Positions 27,660 to 42,078 of a DNA stretch of 64,000 nucleotides are shown here, piece after piece. Below the pieces are notes generated by a model that did not search any database, was not told the DNA's origin, and saw only the letters and a list, made by a program, of their open reading frames with translations. The translations under genes and the position numbers were made by a program. Source of the stretch: Marinobacterium sp. (GTDB taxonomy: Bacteria > Pseudomonadota > Gammaproteobacteria > Pseudomonadales > Balneatricaceae); the NCBI GenBank assembly GCA_030602245.1, contig JAUWAC010000003.1, positions 124,001-188,000 of the forward strand, given 5' to 3'. Within the stretch, counting starts at the first letter, position 1; each line of letters opens with the position of its first letter.

Positions 27660-29429
27660 CTAGAACTGCTCCTCGTTCAGCGCCATCAGTTGTTCGGAAC
27701 CCGCCAGCACCGCGTGGCTCAAGGCAAAACAGCGCGGCAGCAGCTGGTCGGCATAGACCTCCGCTGTCATCCGACGCGCGCGCAAAAATGCGTCATCGCC
27801 CAGTCCCTGCTCCAGCTGTTCACCCGCGCGCTGCGCCGCCCGCAGATGCATCCAGCCGCCGCAGAGATAGCCCAGCTGCATCAGCAACGCCACGCTGCCG
27901 GTCTGCGCACAGAGCGGATCCGTCTGCTGCCGCTGCATCAGTGCTGTCAGCGTGTCACGGGTCGACTGCAATGCGGCCGCCAGCGTCTCGCGCAGATGAG
28001 CGCTGACCCGGTCGGCGTCACGCAGCGTACCGGCAATGTCCTCAAGCAGCGCCGCCAGTGCCTGACCGCCATCGGCCGCGATCTTGCGTCCGACCAGATC
28101 CAGCGCCTGAATGCCGGTGGTGCCTTCATATATCGGCAGGATGCGCGCATCCCTGTAGTACTGAGCCACCCCGGTTTCCTCGACGTAGCCCATGCCGCCA
28201 TGCACCTGCACCGCCAGACTGGTGACCTCCTGCGCCAGCTCCGTCAGCCAACCTTTGACGATCGGGGTATAGAGCGCCACCCGCGCCCGATGGGCGGCAC
28301 GGTCATCCTCCGCACGTGCCAGTCGTGCCCGATCGACTTCGGCCGCGGCCTCGTACATCAGGCCGCGCATCGCTTCGTTGGCCGCTTTCATCTGCGCCAG
28401 CATCCGGCGTACGTCCGGGTGATGGATGATGGTGACCCGCTGCCCCTCTATCTCGCCCTGCACCCGCTCACGGGCGTAATCGCGGGCCGCCTGATAGGCG
28501 CGCTCGGCCACCGCCAGCCCCTGCAGACCGACCGCCTGACGGGCGGAGTTCATCATCGTGAACATACACTGCAGGCCGCGATGCGCCTCGCCGATCAGGT
28601 AGCCGATGGCGCCACCGTTGTCGCCGTAACTCATCACGCAGGTCGGGCTGCCGTGGATACCCAGCTTGTGCTCCAGCGACACCGCGCGCAGATCGTTGCG
28701 AGCACCCGGCGAGCCGTCGGCGTTGAGCAGGCATTTGGGCACCAGAAACATCGAAATCCCTTTCACGCCCGGTGGCGCATCGGGCAGCCGCGCCAGCACC
28801 AGATGGACGATGTTGTCGGCCATGCGGTGATCGCCCCAGGTGATAAAGATTTTCTGGCCGCTGATACGGTAATGGTCGCCTTCCGGCACGGCACGGGTGC
28901 GGATCGCCGCCAGATCGCTGCCCGCATCCGGCTCGGTGAGGTTCATGGTGCCGGTCCACTCGCCGCTGACCAGTTTTTCCAGCCACTGTGACTTGAGATC
29001 ATCACTGCCGTGCGCAATCAGCGCTTCCATCGCGCCCTGCGTCAGCAGCGGACACAGCGCCCAGGCCAGATTGGCCGAGTTCCAGATCTCGTGTACGGCA
29101 AGCGACAGCGCGTTGGGCAGCGCCTGACCGCCGTACGCGGCCGGCCCGATCAGCGACGGCCAGCCGGCGTCGCAAAAGGCACGGTAGATCTCGGCGAAGC
29201 CGGGGGACTCCTGCACACCGTCAGCCTCCAGCCGGGCCGGGTTCAGATCGCCGATGCGGTTGCTCGGTGCCAGCCGCTCGCGGCCAAAGCGCGCCGCTTC
29301 CTCCAGCACCGCCGCGATCAGGTCGGCAGTTACCTCCTCCTCACCACCCTGCTGACAGAGGGCCTCGATATCGATCAGCTCGTTCAGCAGAAACAGCGCG
29401 TCTTGCCGGGGATGACGGTAATCACTCAT
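27660..29429 (-). CDS. acyl-CoA dehydrogenase
   Basis: A 589-residue FAD-dependent dehydrogenase of the long ACAD type. Flavin/substrate motifs include MNLTEPDAGSDLAAIRTRA and KIFITWGDH, and VHGGMGYVEETGVAQYYRDARI near the active-site region. An N-terminal extension before the ACAD_N domain is typical of this subfamily. It catalyses the first step of beta-oxidation and could feed the nearby FadBA, though it is separated from them by murI and the subtilase. Confidence 0.93.
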   Translation of the reverse strand: MSDYRHPRQDALFLLNELIDIEALCQQGGEEEVTADLIAAVLEEAARFGRERLAPSNRIGDLNPARLEADGVQESPGFAEIYRAFCDAGWPSLIGPAAYGGQALPNALSLAVHEIWNSANLAWALCPLLTQGAMEALIAHGSDDLKSQWLEKLVSGEWTGTMNLTEPDAGSDLAAIRTRAVPEGDHYRISGQKIFITWGDHRMADNIVHLVLARLPDAPPGVKGISMFLVPKCLLNADGSPGARNDLRAVSLEHKLGIHGSPTCVMSYGDNGGAIGYLIGEAHRGLQCMFTMMNSARQAVGLQGLAVAERAYQAARDYARERVQGEIEGQRVTIIHHPDVRRMLAQMKAANEAMRGLMYEAAAEVDRARLARAEDDRAAHRARVALYTPIVKGWLTELAQEVTSLAVQVHGGMGYVEETGVAQYYRDARILPIYEGTTGIQALDLVGRKIAADGGQALAALLEDIAGTLRDADRVSAHLRETLAAALQSTRDTLTALMQRQQTDPLCAQTGSVALLMQLGYLCGGWMHLRAAQRAGEQLEQGLGDDAFLRARRMTAEVYADQLLPRCFALSHAVLAGSEQLMALNEEQF

Positions 29430-29671
29430 GAGACGACTCCTGCCACAGGGTTCATCTCACAGAATAGCCAATCCTGTCGCAGGCAGCGGTCAGGCTCTTG
29501 GTCGTCAGTGCTGCGCACCACGGCCGCAGGTGCAGCGTCGCGTTTATACTTGGAATCGGCACTGCTACACTTGTTGGCGTTTGTCGGCGCCCGCCAGAGG
29601 GGCCGCAGCCGCCCGAAGATGAGCGCCCCTCGCCACTTCGGACACCTTAATCAGCAACACAGGCAGAGTGG

Positions 29672-31927
29672 ATGAAATTTCGATTTCCCGTTGTCATCAT
29701 CGATGAAGACTTTCGCGCGGAGAACATCTCCGGCTCCGGCATTCGCGACCTCGCCGCCGCGATCAGAAACGAGGATATGGAGGTCGTCGGCTTTACCAGC
29801 TATGGCGATCTGACCTCCTTTGCGCAGCAGGCCAGCCGGGCCTCCTGTTTCATTCTTTCCATCGATGACGAGGAGTTCGGCAGCGGTACGGACGAAGATG
29901 TCAGCATTGCACTGAAATCGGTGCGCGACTTCATCAACGAGGTGCGCAAGCGCAACAACGACATCCCGATCTTCCTCTACGGTGAAACCCGCACATCGCG
30001 CCATATTCCAAACGATATCCTGCGCGAGCTGCACGGTTTCATCCACATGTTCGAGGACACGCCCGAGTTCGTCGCCCGCCACATCATCCGCGAGGCGAAA
30101 AAGTATCTCGAGTGTCTGGCACCGCCGTTCTTCCGCGCGCTGATGGACTATGCCAGCGACTCCTCCTACTCCTGGCACTGCCCCGGCCACTCCGGCGGCG
30201 TGGCGTTTCTGAAGAGCCCGGTAGGACAGATGTTCCACCAGTTCTTCGGCGAGAACATGCTGCGTGCCGATGTCTGTAACGCCGTCGACGAGCTCGGCCA
30301 GCTGCTCGACCACACCGGCCCGGTCTCCGCCAGCGAGTCCAACGCCGCACGCATCTTCAATGCCGATCACCTGTTTTTCGTCACCAACGGCACCTCCACC
30401 TCCAACAAGGTGGTCTGGCACTCCACCGTGGCGCCGGGCGATATCGTGGTGGTCGACCGCAACTGCCACAAATCGATTCTGCACTCGATCATCATGACCG
30501 GCGCGATCCCGGTGTTCCTGATGCCGACGCGTAACCACTACGGCATTATCGGTCCGATTCCGAAAAGCGAATTCGACCCGGAGACGATCCGCAAGAAGAT
30601 CGAGGCCAACCCGTTCGCCCGCAATGCCAAGAACAAGAAGCCGCGTATCCTGACCATCACGCAGAGCACCTACGACGGCATCCTCTACAACGTGGAAACG
30701 ATCAAGTCGATGCTCGGCAATACCATCGACACGCTGCATTTCGACGAAGCCTGGCTGCCGCACGCCTCGTTCCACCCGTTCTATCGCAACATGCATGCGA
30801 TCGGTGAAGGACGTCCGCGCTCGGACGAAACCCTGGTGTTCGCCACTCAGTCCACCCATAAGCTGCTGGCGGGTCTGTCACAGGCATCGCAGATTCTGGT
30901 GCAGGATGGCACCAAGCGTAAGCTCGATACGCACCGCTTCAACGAGTCCTATCTGATGCACTCCTCCACCAGCCCGCAGTACGCGATCATCGCCTCCTGC
31001 GACGTCGCCGCGGCGATGATGGAGCCGCCGGGCGGCACCGCTCTGGTCGAGGAATCGCTGCACGAGGCGATCGACTTCCGCCGCGCCATGCTCAAGGTGG
31101 ACGAAGAGTTCGGCAAGGACGACTGGTGGTTCAAGGTCTGGGGTCCGACCCCGAAATCCGAAGAGGGCGTCGGCGACCGCGATGACTGGATCATCCACGA
31201 GGACGACACCTGGCACGGCTTCGGGCGCATCGAATCCGGCTTCAACATGCTGGACCCGATCAAGTCCACCATCATCACACCGGGGCTCAACCTCGACGGC
31301 GAGTTCGACGACGACGGGATTCCCGCCGCGATCGTCAGCAAATATCTGGCCGAGCACGGCATCATCATCGAGAAGACCGGGCTCTACTCGTTCTTCATCA
31401 TGTTTACCATCGGCATCACCAAAGGCCGCTGGAACTCGATGGTCACCGAGCTGCAGCAGTTCAAGGACGATTACGACCACAACCTGCCGATGTGGCGCGT
31501 AATGCCGGAGTTCGCCGCCAAATACCCGCAGTACGAGCGTATCGGCCTGCGTGACCTGTGCAGCGCAATTCACAGTGTCTACAAGGAATACGATGTCGCC
31601 CGCATCACCACGGAGATGTACCTCTCCAACATCGAGCCGGCGATGACGCCGGGCGATGCCTGGGCGAAAATGGCGCACCGCGAAGTGGAGCGCGTCTCGA
31701 TCGACGAGCTTGAAGGCCGCGTGACCGCGATGCTGGTCACCCCTTACCCGCCGGGTATCCCGCTGCTGGTGCCGGGTGAACGCTTTAACAGCACCATCAT
31801 CAGCTACCTGAAGTTCGCCCGCGACTTCAACGCCCGCTTCCCGGGTTTCGAGACCGACGTGCACGGTCTGGTACGGGAAACGATCAACGGCGAAGACGCC
31901 TACTTCGTCGACGTGGTCAAGGACTGA
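29672..31927 (+). CDS. Orn/Lys/Arg decarboxylase class I, probably arginine decarboxylase
   Basis: A 751-residue fold-type I PLP decarboxylase with an N-terminal receiver-like wing domain (residues about 1-130), a PLP domain and a C-terminal domain. The Schiff-base lysine is in ATQSTHKLLAGLSQAS; FDEAWLPHASFHPFY and SWHCPGHSGGVAF are family signatures. It belongs to the AdiA/LdcC/SpeC group. Arginine as substrate is inferred from overall similarity and from the nearby ast genes; lysine or ornithine is not excluded. Confidence 0.85.
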   Translation: MKFRFPVVIIDEDFRAENISGSGIRDLAAAIRNEDMEVVGFTSYGDLTSFAQQASRASCFILSIDDEEFGSGTDEDVSIALKSVRDFINEVRKRNNDIPIFLYGETRTSRHIPNDILRELHGFIHMFEDTPEFVARHIIREAKKYLECLAPPFFRALMDYASDSSYSWHCPGHSGGVAFLKSPVGQMFHQFFGENMLRADVCNAVDELGQLLDHTGPVSASESNAARIFNADHLFFVTNGTSTSNKVVWHSTVAPGDIVVVDRNCHKSILHSIIMTGAIPVFLMPTRNHYGIIGPIPKSEFDPETIRKKIEANPFARNAKNKKPRILTITQSTYDGILYNVETIKSMLGNTIDTLHFDEAWLPHASFHPFYRNMHAIGEGRPRSDETLVFATQSTHKLLAGLSQASQILVQDGTKRKLDTHRFNESYLMHSSTSPQYAIIASCDVAAAMMEPPGGTALVEESLHEAIDFRRAMLKVDEEFGKDDWWFKVWGPTPKSEEGVGDRDDWIIHEDDTWHGFGRIESGFNMLDPIKSTIITPGLNLDGEFDDDGIPAAIVSKYLAEHGIIIEKTGLYSFFIMFTIGITKGRWNSMVTELQQFKDDYDHNLPMWRVMPEFAAKYPQYERIGLRDLCSAIHSVYKEYDVARITTEMYLSNIEPAMTPGDAWAKMAHREVERVSIDELEGRVTAMLVTPYPPGIPLLVPGERFNSTIISYLKFARDFNARFPGFETDVHGLVRETINGEDAYFVDVVKD

Positions 31928-31938
31928 ACGCGCCACCC

Positions 31939-31981
31939 GCTCACAGCGCTCCACCGAACAGATACAGGAGGCGCTGTGAGC
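31939..31981. repeat. inverted repeat after the decarboxylase, with 9-bp tandem repeats
   Basis: GCTCACAGCGC (31939-31949) is repeated inverted at 31971-31981, leaving a 21-base loop. The right arm continues into tandem copies of GCGCTGTGA. It may act as a transcript 3' end; no T-run is present. Confidence 0.5.
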
Positions 31982-32076
31982 GCTGTGAGCGCTGCGCCCG
32001 CGCTCGCTGCGGTGGCGCAGCAGGGTGTGGCCAGCGACGAGATCAGCCGCAACCTGACCGCGGGAGGTGAGCTGAT

Positions 32077-33833
32077 TCAGCTCGCCTGGATGCGATCCTC
32101 GATTGTATTGAGGCGGTCCACGATACGCGCGGAGATCGACGACACACGGTCATACAGCGCTTCGGCCGCCTCCACATCGCCCGCTTCCTTGAGCTCGATC
32201 GCCTGCTTGACGAGGGCATGCAATTCCTCGTGCGGCGCCTCGATCTCCTGCATTTCGGGAATGCGCGCGTAACGCTGCAGCCCCTCGCTGTAATACCACT
32301 TGCCGAAGGCGCAGTCGCGGTGCGAGACCGCTTCCTGCAGCGTCAGTGATGACTTGCCGTCGAGATATCCGCGCAGACGCACCTTCCACGACAGGTGCGC
32401 CGACTTGGCCGCACCGAGATCGACCCCCTCCACATTGGTCTTGAAGCGCGCCAGCTCCTCCATCAGGGCATGGATATGGCCGGTGATGTGGTCGGTCGCG
32501 TCGACGGTCTGCTCGGCGTAATCGGCGGTGCGACGGGTTTCATTGGAGATCGACAGGATATTGCGATCCATATCCTGCGCCACCTGACTCTGCTCTTCAG
32601 CGGCGGTGGCGATCTGGGTATTCATGTCGACGATCACGCCGACGGCCGCAACGATCTGCTCCAGCACTTCCCGCGTCTGATGCGCATCGCCGGCGGTTTT
32701 TTCCGCCGCGTCACGGCTTCTGGCCATCGCATCGACAGCCGATGACGTGCCCTGCTCCAGCCGCTCGATAATTTCACGGATCTGCTCGATCGACTCCTGC
32801 GTGCGCTGTGCCAGCGAACGCACCTCGTCCGCAACGACGGCAAAACCGCGGCCCTGTTCACCGGCACGGGCTGCTTCGATCGCGGCGTTCAGTGCCAGCA
32901 GATTGGTCTGTTCGGCGATATTGGTGATCACCAGCAGAATCTGGCTGACCTCGCGCGAATCATTGGCCAGCTCGGAGATCACGCCGCTGGAGTGCTCCAC
33001 CAGTTCAGCCACCTCGTCGATGCTGCTGACGGTGTGCTGCATCAGACGCTGACCGTCTCCGGCCGAGCTGCTCGCCTGTTCGGCGGCACTGCGGCACTGG
33101 CCGCGTGCTGGGCGACCTCCTGCACGGTGGCCGCCATCTCGTTGATTGCCGTCGCGACCTGATCGATCGACGCCTGCTGCTTGCGCACGCCGCGATTGGT
33201 GTCATTCAGGGTCGTAATCACCTGATCGGCACTGGTATTGATGCGCCCGGCGGTCATCGTCACCTTGTGCACCAACTGGCCGATCTCGAGCACGATATCG
33301 TTGTAGGCTTTGTAGTTCTGGCCGATCTCGTTGTCCGGGTTGTCGATCTGGATCGGAATCGAGAAGTCATGGGCACTGAGCAGGCGCAGGTGATCGCGCA
33401 GATTGGTGATCTGCCGCATCATCACGGTCAGGCCGAACACACGGCCGCAGACCAGCACCACGAGCAGACCGGCAATGACGGCCAGCAGCCAGAACTGAGT
33501 CGTTTCGACCCGCTCACGCTCCTGTGCCAGCACCCGGGACTGATGCGATTCGATGGTGGTCAGCAGTGCCTGCGGATCCTGTGGCTGACCGGACGCCAGC
33601 GCACGCTGAACATCCTGCAGCAGCGTCTGCTGTGCCTGTCCGAACGCCTGCCATTGCGCATCGAGCGCTTTCCAGGCCAGGACACCAATGGCCAGAATCA
33701 GCACGAAGCTGACCAGATAGGAGAACAGAAACTGCGCGGCAAGCGAGCGCATCCCGAGCCGGGACAGCAGCTGCTCGATCAGTTTACCGACGCGAAAACG
33801 CAGACTTTTGTGTAGTGCAGGGGAACCTGACAT
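32077..33833 (-). pseudogene. methyl-accepting chemotaxis protein with CZB domain, frameshifted by an 8-bp duplication
   Basis: The N-terminal part (from ATG 33833) has two membrane helices (about residues 30-52 and 115-135) flanking a short periplasmic region, then a HAMP-like region. The signalling domain starts correctly up to QEVAQHAAS, then the frame breaks. The correct frame resumes about 20 codons later and contains the hairpin tip [37 protein letters not shown]-terminal chemoreceptor zinc-binding domain follows ([14 protein letters not shown] with further His). The break coincides with a tandem duplication GCGGCACT GCGGCACT (33083-33098, plus strand). Removing one copy restores [10 protein letters not shown]. 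Confidence 0.88.
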
Positions 33834-34091
33834 CGACGAAAAAACTCCCTTTAAACGGTAAGGGCTTACGATACAGGAGTTCCTAGTATGCGAGAAGATG
33901 CAGGCGGGATACGGAATTGACCGGGATCACCGGACACGGCGTTTCAAACGCGATGGCAGGCTCGGGAATGTACACGGGGAGCTGAATGGGAACGATTCAG
34001 TACGTGCGAACAGGAGCCGCTACCACGCCGTTTTGTTACTGTTATGGGTACGACGTTGCGACTGCGGATGCGTGATGACGGGCGGGGCTGA

Positions 34092-34367
34092 TCAGGCGTC
34101 GGCCTGCTCGGCCGCTTTCTGTTCCAGCGCCTGCTTCAGCGCCTTGCGTTCGCTCTTGCCCAGCCATTTGTCGATCCAGTCCTGAATCTGGGACCGCTTC
34201 GGCGAGGTTTTGCGCCACGCCTTGTACGCCTTGACGTGATCCTTGCTGACACCGGGCTTGCCGTTCTTGTCTTCTACCACACATTTGTCCGGGAACAGCG
34301 GATTATTGGCGAACTGGCGATCGATCCACCAGATCACGAAACCCTTGTCTTCCTTGCTGAACTTCAT
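34092..34367 (-). CDS. small conserved-looking hypothetical protein
   Basis: A 91-residue soluble, charged protein (MKFSKEDKGFVIWWIDRQF at the start, a lysine/alanine-rich helix at the end). One cysteine, no signal peptide and no membrane segment. I do not recognise the family. It stands alone between the chemoreceptor and the ast genes, with good coding character. Confidence 0.7.
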   Translation of the reverse strand: MKFSKEDKGFVIWWIDRQFANNPLFPDKCVVEDKNGKPGVSKDHVKAYKAWRKTSPKRSQIQDWIDKWLGKSERKALKQALEQKAAEQADA

Positions 34368-34497
34368 GGGGCACCCTCAGCTTGAGATGAATTTTCCGGC
34401 GCCAATTCTAGCCTGTCGGCGCGTCCGGTACATGACACTTTTGTTAAATCGCGACACTTTTTCACGGCGCCTGCAGCCTACCTTGCCCTGCACGATT

Positions 34498-34557
34498 GGC
34501 GCGGCCTGCTTTGGCGCGGCCTGCTTTGGCGCGGCCAGCTGAGGCGCGGCCTGCTAA
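34498..34557. repeat. four tandem 15-bp repeats
   Basis: Four units of GGCGCGGCCTGCTTT-type sequence, the first two identical, the third and fourth with three and two changes. They end 37 bp before the astC start codon. They may affect the 5' leader or be simple slippage products. Confidence 0.85.
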
Positions 34558-34594
34558 TCTGTAGCAAAAGCCCAGATGCACACCGAGGTAAACC

Positions 34595-35821
34595 ATGAAC
34601 GAGCCAAGGATCAGCCGCGCCCTCTTCGATCAGGTGATCGTACCCAGCTACGCCCCACCGGACGTGATTCCGGTGCGTGGCGAGGGCTCGCGGTTATGGG
34701 ATCAGCAGGGACGCGAATACATCGATCTGGCCGGCGGTATCGCCACCAACAGCCTCGGCCATCGCCATCCGGCGCTGCTGCGTGCACTGCAGGCGCAGGC
34801 GGACAAGGTCTGGCATCTCAGCAACGCCTTCACCAACGAGCCGGCACTGGAGCTGGCGCAGCGCCTGACCGAGCTGACCTTCGCCGACCAGGTGTTCTTT
34901 TGCAACTCCGGCGCCGAAGCCAACGAAGCGGCTTTCAAGCTGGCGCGCAAATACGCGTGGGATCATGGCGGCGACGCCCGCGGCAAACATGAAATCATCT
35001 CGTTTACCGGCAGTTTTCACGGCCGCACCCTGTTTACCGTCAGCGTTGGCGGCCAGCTCAAGTACCGTCAGGGCTTTGAGCCGGTGCCGCCGGGCATCAC
35101 CCACCTGCCCTACAACGACATCGACGCTCTGCGCGCGGCGGTGTCCGCGCGCACCTGTGCCGTGGTCATGGAACCGGTGCTCGGCGAAGGCGGCGTCATC
35201 CCGGCCGACCCGGCCTTTATCCGCGCCGCGCGCGAACTGTGCGATCAACAGGACGCACTGCTGATCTTCGATGAGGTTCAGACCGGCGCCGGCCGCACCG
35301 GCAGCCTCTACGCCTATATGGATCTGGACATAACACCCGACATCCTGACCTCGGCCAAGGGGCTCGGCGGCGGCTTCCCGATCGGCGCGATGCTGACCAC
35401 ACGCCGCATCGCCGCCAGCTTCGGCGTCGGCTCACACGGCACCACCTACGGCGGCAACCCGCTTGCCTGTGCCGTCGCCCGCGCCGTGATCGACACCCTG
35501 GACGATGCCGAACTGCTGGCCGGCGTGCGCCGCAAGTCGGCCCTGATCGAACAGGAACTGCACTCGCTGAACAGCCGCCACAAGGTGTTTCGTGACATCC
35601 GCGGCCGCGGCCTGCTGCTCGGCGCCGAGCTGGCCGAGCCCTGGCGCGGGGACGCCAAGCGCCTGCTGGATACGGCGCGCGAACAGGGGCTGATGATTCT
35701 GATGGCCGGGCCCGACGTCATGCGTCTCGCGCCCTCGCTGATCATCCCCGATGCGGACATTCACGAGGCGATGACGCGGCTCGACCGGGCGCTGGGCGAT
35801 TTCACCGCCGCCAGCGCCTGA
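34595..35821 (+). CDS. astC: acetylornithine/succinylornithine aminotransferase
   Basis: A 408-residue class III PLP aminotransferase. The PLP lysine is in TSAKGLGGGFPIGAML; NSGAEANEAAFKLARKY and LLIFDEVQTGAGRTG are diagnostic. ArgD and AstC cannot be separated by motif alone. The catabolic role (N-succinylornithine plus 2-oxoglutarate) is inferred because astD and astB follow on the same strand. Confidence 0.9.
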   Translation: MNEPRISRALFDQVIVPSYAPPDVIPVRGEGSRLWDQQGREYIDLAGGIATNSLGHRHPALLRALQAQADKVWHLSNAFTNEPALELAQRLTELTFADQVFFCNSGAEANEAAFKLARKYAWDHGGDARGKHEIISFTGSFHGRTLFTVSVGGQLKYRQGFEPVPPGITHLPYNDIDALRAAVSARTCAVVMEPVLGEGGVIPADPAFIRAARELCDQQDALLIFDEVQTGAGRTGSLYAYMDLDITPDILTSAKGLGGGFPIGAMLTTRRIAASFGVGSHGTTYGGNPLACAVARAVIDTLDDAELLAGVRRKSALIEQELHSLNSRHKVFRDIRGRGLLLGAELAEPWRGDAKRLLDTAREQGLMILMAGPDVMRLAPSLIIPDADIHEAMTRLDRALGDFTAASA

Positions 35822-35946
35822 ACCGGCCACGCAGGCTGCGCCGGCAACGATGGGCTGAAGCGATCGCGGCCGGCCCGGTCGCTGTCGTTTCCGCCCAAGG
35901 TGAACAATACTGACTGCACGGGTGCACCCAGTCAGTGGAGGGCAGC

Positions 35947-40023
<4,077 letters not shown>

Positions 40024-40039
40024 TACGCGGTCGGTCAGA

Positions 40040-40291
40040 TCAGTGCTTCTGTTCCGGCAGCGTGACATTGAGCTCGAGGATCGAGCAGTCCTCATCCAGA
40101 TTGATCTGCACGTCGTCCACCGACACATCGACATAACGCGCGATCACGGCCAGGATCTCCTGCTGCATCTGCGGCAGGTAGTCGGGCTGGTTACGCTGGC
40201 TGCGTTCATACGCCACCAGCACCTGCAGCCGTTCCTTCGCGACGCTGGCGGAGGTCTGCTTCTTGGCGCGGAAATAACTCAGAATACCCAT
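40040..40291 (-). CDS. minE: cell division topological specificity factor MinE
   Basis: An 83-residue protein that stimulates MinD ATPase and drives pole-to-pole oscillation. The MinD-binding region near residues 10-30 ([20 protein letters not shown]) and the C-terminal topological domain are present. Its start directly follows the minD stop. It ends 16 bp from the convergent astB. Confidence 0.96.
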   Translation of the reverse strand: MGILSYFRAKKQTSASVAKERLQVLVAYERSQRNQPDYLPQMQQEILAVIARYVDVSVDDVQINLDEDCSILELNVTLPEQKH

Positions 40292-41103
40292 TAGCCCTTC
40301 CGTCCGAATACGCGGCTGAACAGCCCCTTGCGCTGCACTTCGAGGAAGCGATGCTCACGCTCCTCGCCCAGGAAGCGTGCGATCGCATCCTGATAGGCCT
40401 GACCGGCATCGCTCTGGTCATCCAGTATCACCGGCTGCCCCTGGTTGGACGCTTTCAGCACCGCATCGGATTCCGGAATCACGCCCAGCAGCGGAATCGC
40501 CAGGATGTCACGCACGTCATCGACGCTCAGCATCTCGCCGGCCTGCACGCGGGCCGGGTTGTAGCGGGTCAGCAGCAGATGCTCACGTACCTGTTCGCCC
40601 TGCTCGGCCTTGCGCGACTTACTCTGCAGCACGCCGAGAATGCGGTCGGAGTCGCGCACGGAGCTGACTTCCGGGTTGGTGACGACAATGGCCGTATCGG
40701 CAAAATACAGCGCCATGTGCGCGCCGCGCTCGATGCCCGCGGGCGAGTCGCAGACGATGTAGTCGAACATCTCGGACAGCTCGTTGAGCACGCGCTCGAC
40801 GCCATCCTGTGTCAGCGCATCCTTGTCGCGGGTCTGAGACGCCGGCAGGATGTACAGCCCTTCGGTCCGCTTGTCGCGGATCAGCGCCTGATTCAGCGTC
40901 GCTTCTTCGTTGATGACGTTGACCAGATCGAACACGACCCGGCGCTCGCAGCCCATGATCAGGTCCAGGTTGCGCAGACCCACGTCGAAATCCACCAGTA
41001 CGGTTTTAAACCCGCGCAGCGCCAATCCGGTCCCAATCGCTGCACTACTGGTCGTTTTGCCGACCCCGCCCTTGCCGGACGTTACAACAATGATTTCAGC
41101 CAT
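40291..41103 (-). CDS. minD: septum-site determining ATPase MinD
   Basis: A 270-residue deviant-Walker ATPase with GKGGVGKTT near the N-terminus, the switch DSPAGIE, and a C-terminal amphipathic membrane-targeting helix ([12 protein letters not shown]). It recruits MinC and MinE to the membrane. It lies in the standard minC-minD-minE order. Confidence 0.97.
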   Translation of the reverse strand: MAEIIVVTSGKGGVGKTTSSAAIGTGLALRGFKTVLVDFDVGLRNLDLIMGCERRVVFDLVNVINEEATLNQALIRDKRTEGLYILPASQTRDKDALTQDGVERVLNELSEMFDYIVCDSPAGIERGAHMALYFADTAIVVTNPEVSSVRDSDRILGVLQSKSRKAEQGEQVREHLLLTRYNPARVQAGEMLSVDDVRDILAIPLLGVIPESDAVLKASNQGQPVILDDQSDAGQAYQDAIARFLGEEREHRFLEVQRKGLFSRVFGRKG

Positions 41104-41140
41104 TTAAACAGTTTCCATCCGTATGGATTAAGAGGTCTGG

Positions 41141-41908
41141 TTACAGCGGCGCCGTGTCGAGCCGCGTGCCCGACAGATACGCCTGTGCCGGTTGCTCCCA
41201 GTGCGCGCTTTGCAGGTCTTCGCACGCCTTGAAGTAACCGGCGATCGAGATCAGTTCCGCTTCCAGACTCTGACAGAAGATGCGTGCATCCGTATTACCG
41301 TTGACACCGGCCATCGCCCGCCCGCGCAACGGGCCATAGACATGAATATTGCCATCGGCCATGACCTCGGCGCCGGCACTGACCGACGACAGCACGATCA
41401 GATCGCCACCGGGGACATAGACCTGCTGTCCGGAGCGCACCGGGGTGGTCAGAATCTTCGTGTTGCTGGCGGCCGCTGCTGTTTCGCTGACAGCGGACTG
41501 CGCGCCGGGTTCCGCTCGCGCCGGGGATTGCGTCACCGGCTCGCGCTTCGCCTCTGCGCTGTCGCGCTCGGCCCGTGCCGATGCGCCGAAGCAGGCCAGA
41601 CCGTGGCTCAGGCAGAGCGCCTCGTCGTAGCGGTTGTTGCCGCGCAGCCCGATCGGATTCAGCTCGCTTTCGCGACAGATCGCCAACAGTTCATCCAGCG
41701 GTGGCACCGGCTGTTCGGCCGGCAGCTGCTCCAGGTTCAGAACCACCGGCATCTGACGAAACAGCGACGGCAGCCGCGCTGCATGGCTGGCGAGGTCTTC
41801 GCGCAGGCGCACGGCGTCATAGTCGAGCAGCAGCAGCTCATTCAGGGAAACACGGGAATTCTTGAATCGAAACAGGGGCGTATCGCTGGCGCGGAGATCT
41901 GAAGTCAT
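41141..41908 (-). CDS. minC: septum-site determining protein MinC
   Basis: About 255 residues from ATG 41908; an upstream ATG at 41944 is possible, and neither has a clear ribosome-binding site. The N-terminal FtsZ-inhibiting domain is followed by an Ala/Glu-rich linker and the C-terminal beta-helical domain with VRSGQQVYVPGGDLIVL and GNIHVYGPLRGRAMAG. It blocks Z-ring assembly away from mid-cell. Confidence 0.94.
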   Translation of the reverse strand: MTSDLRASDTPLFRFKNSRVSLNELLLLDYDAVRLREDLASHAARLPSLFRQMPVVLNLEQLPAEQPVPPLDELLAICRESELNPIGLRGNNRYDEALCLSHGLACFGASARAERDSAEAKREPVTQSPARAEPGAQSAVSETAAAASNTKILTTPVRSGQQVYVPGGDLIVLSSVSAGAEVMADGNIHVYGPLRGRAMAGVNGNTDARIFCQSLEAELISIAGYFKACEDLQSAHWEQPAQAYLSGTRLDTAPL

Positions 41909-42020
41909 AACCGGGTAATCTTGGCGGTATCGATGCGAATGCATTGCAGAATGTGAAAGCGCGCTAAGGGTATCACGCAGACCGGGCCGCCACTACAGTT
42001 GTACCGCGTGCCAGCGCGCA

Positions 42021-42051
42021 GAAACGAAAAACGGAGGCTCAGGGCCTCCGT
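42021..42051 (-). terminator. intrinsic terminator of the iscA-nifU-nifS operon
   Basis: On the minus strand, ACGGAGGC and GCCTCCGT form an 8-bp stem with a five-base loop, followed by TTTTTCGTTTC. It lies 28 bp past the nifS stop and separates nif from minCDE. Confidence 0.92.
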
Positions 42052-42078
42052 CGATACGCCGGACCGGGGGATGGTGTG

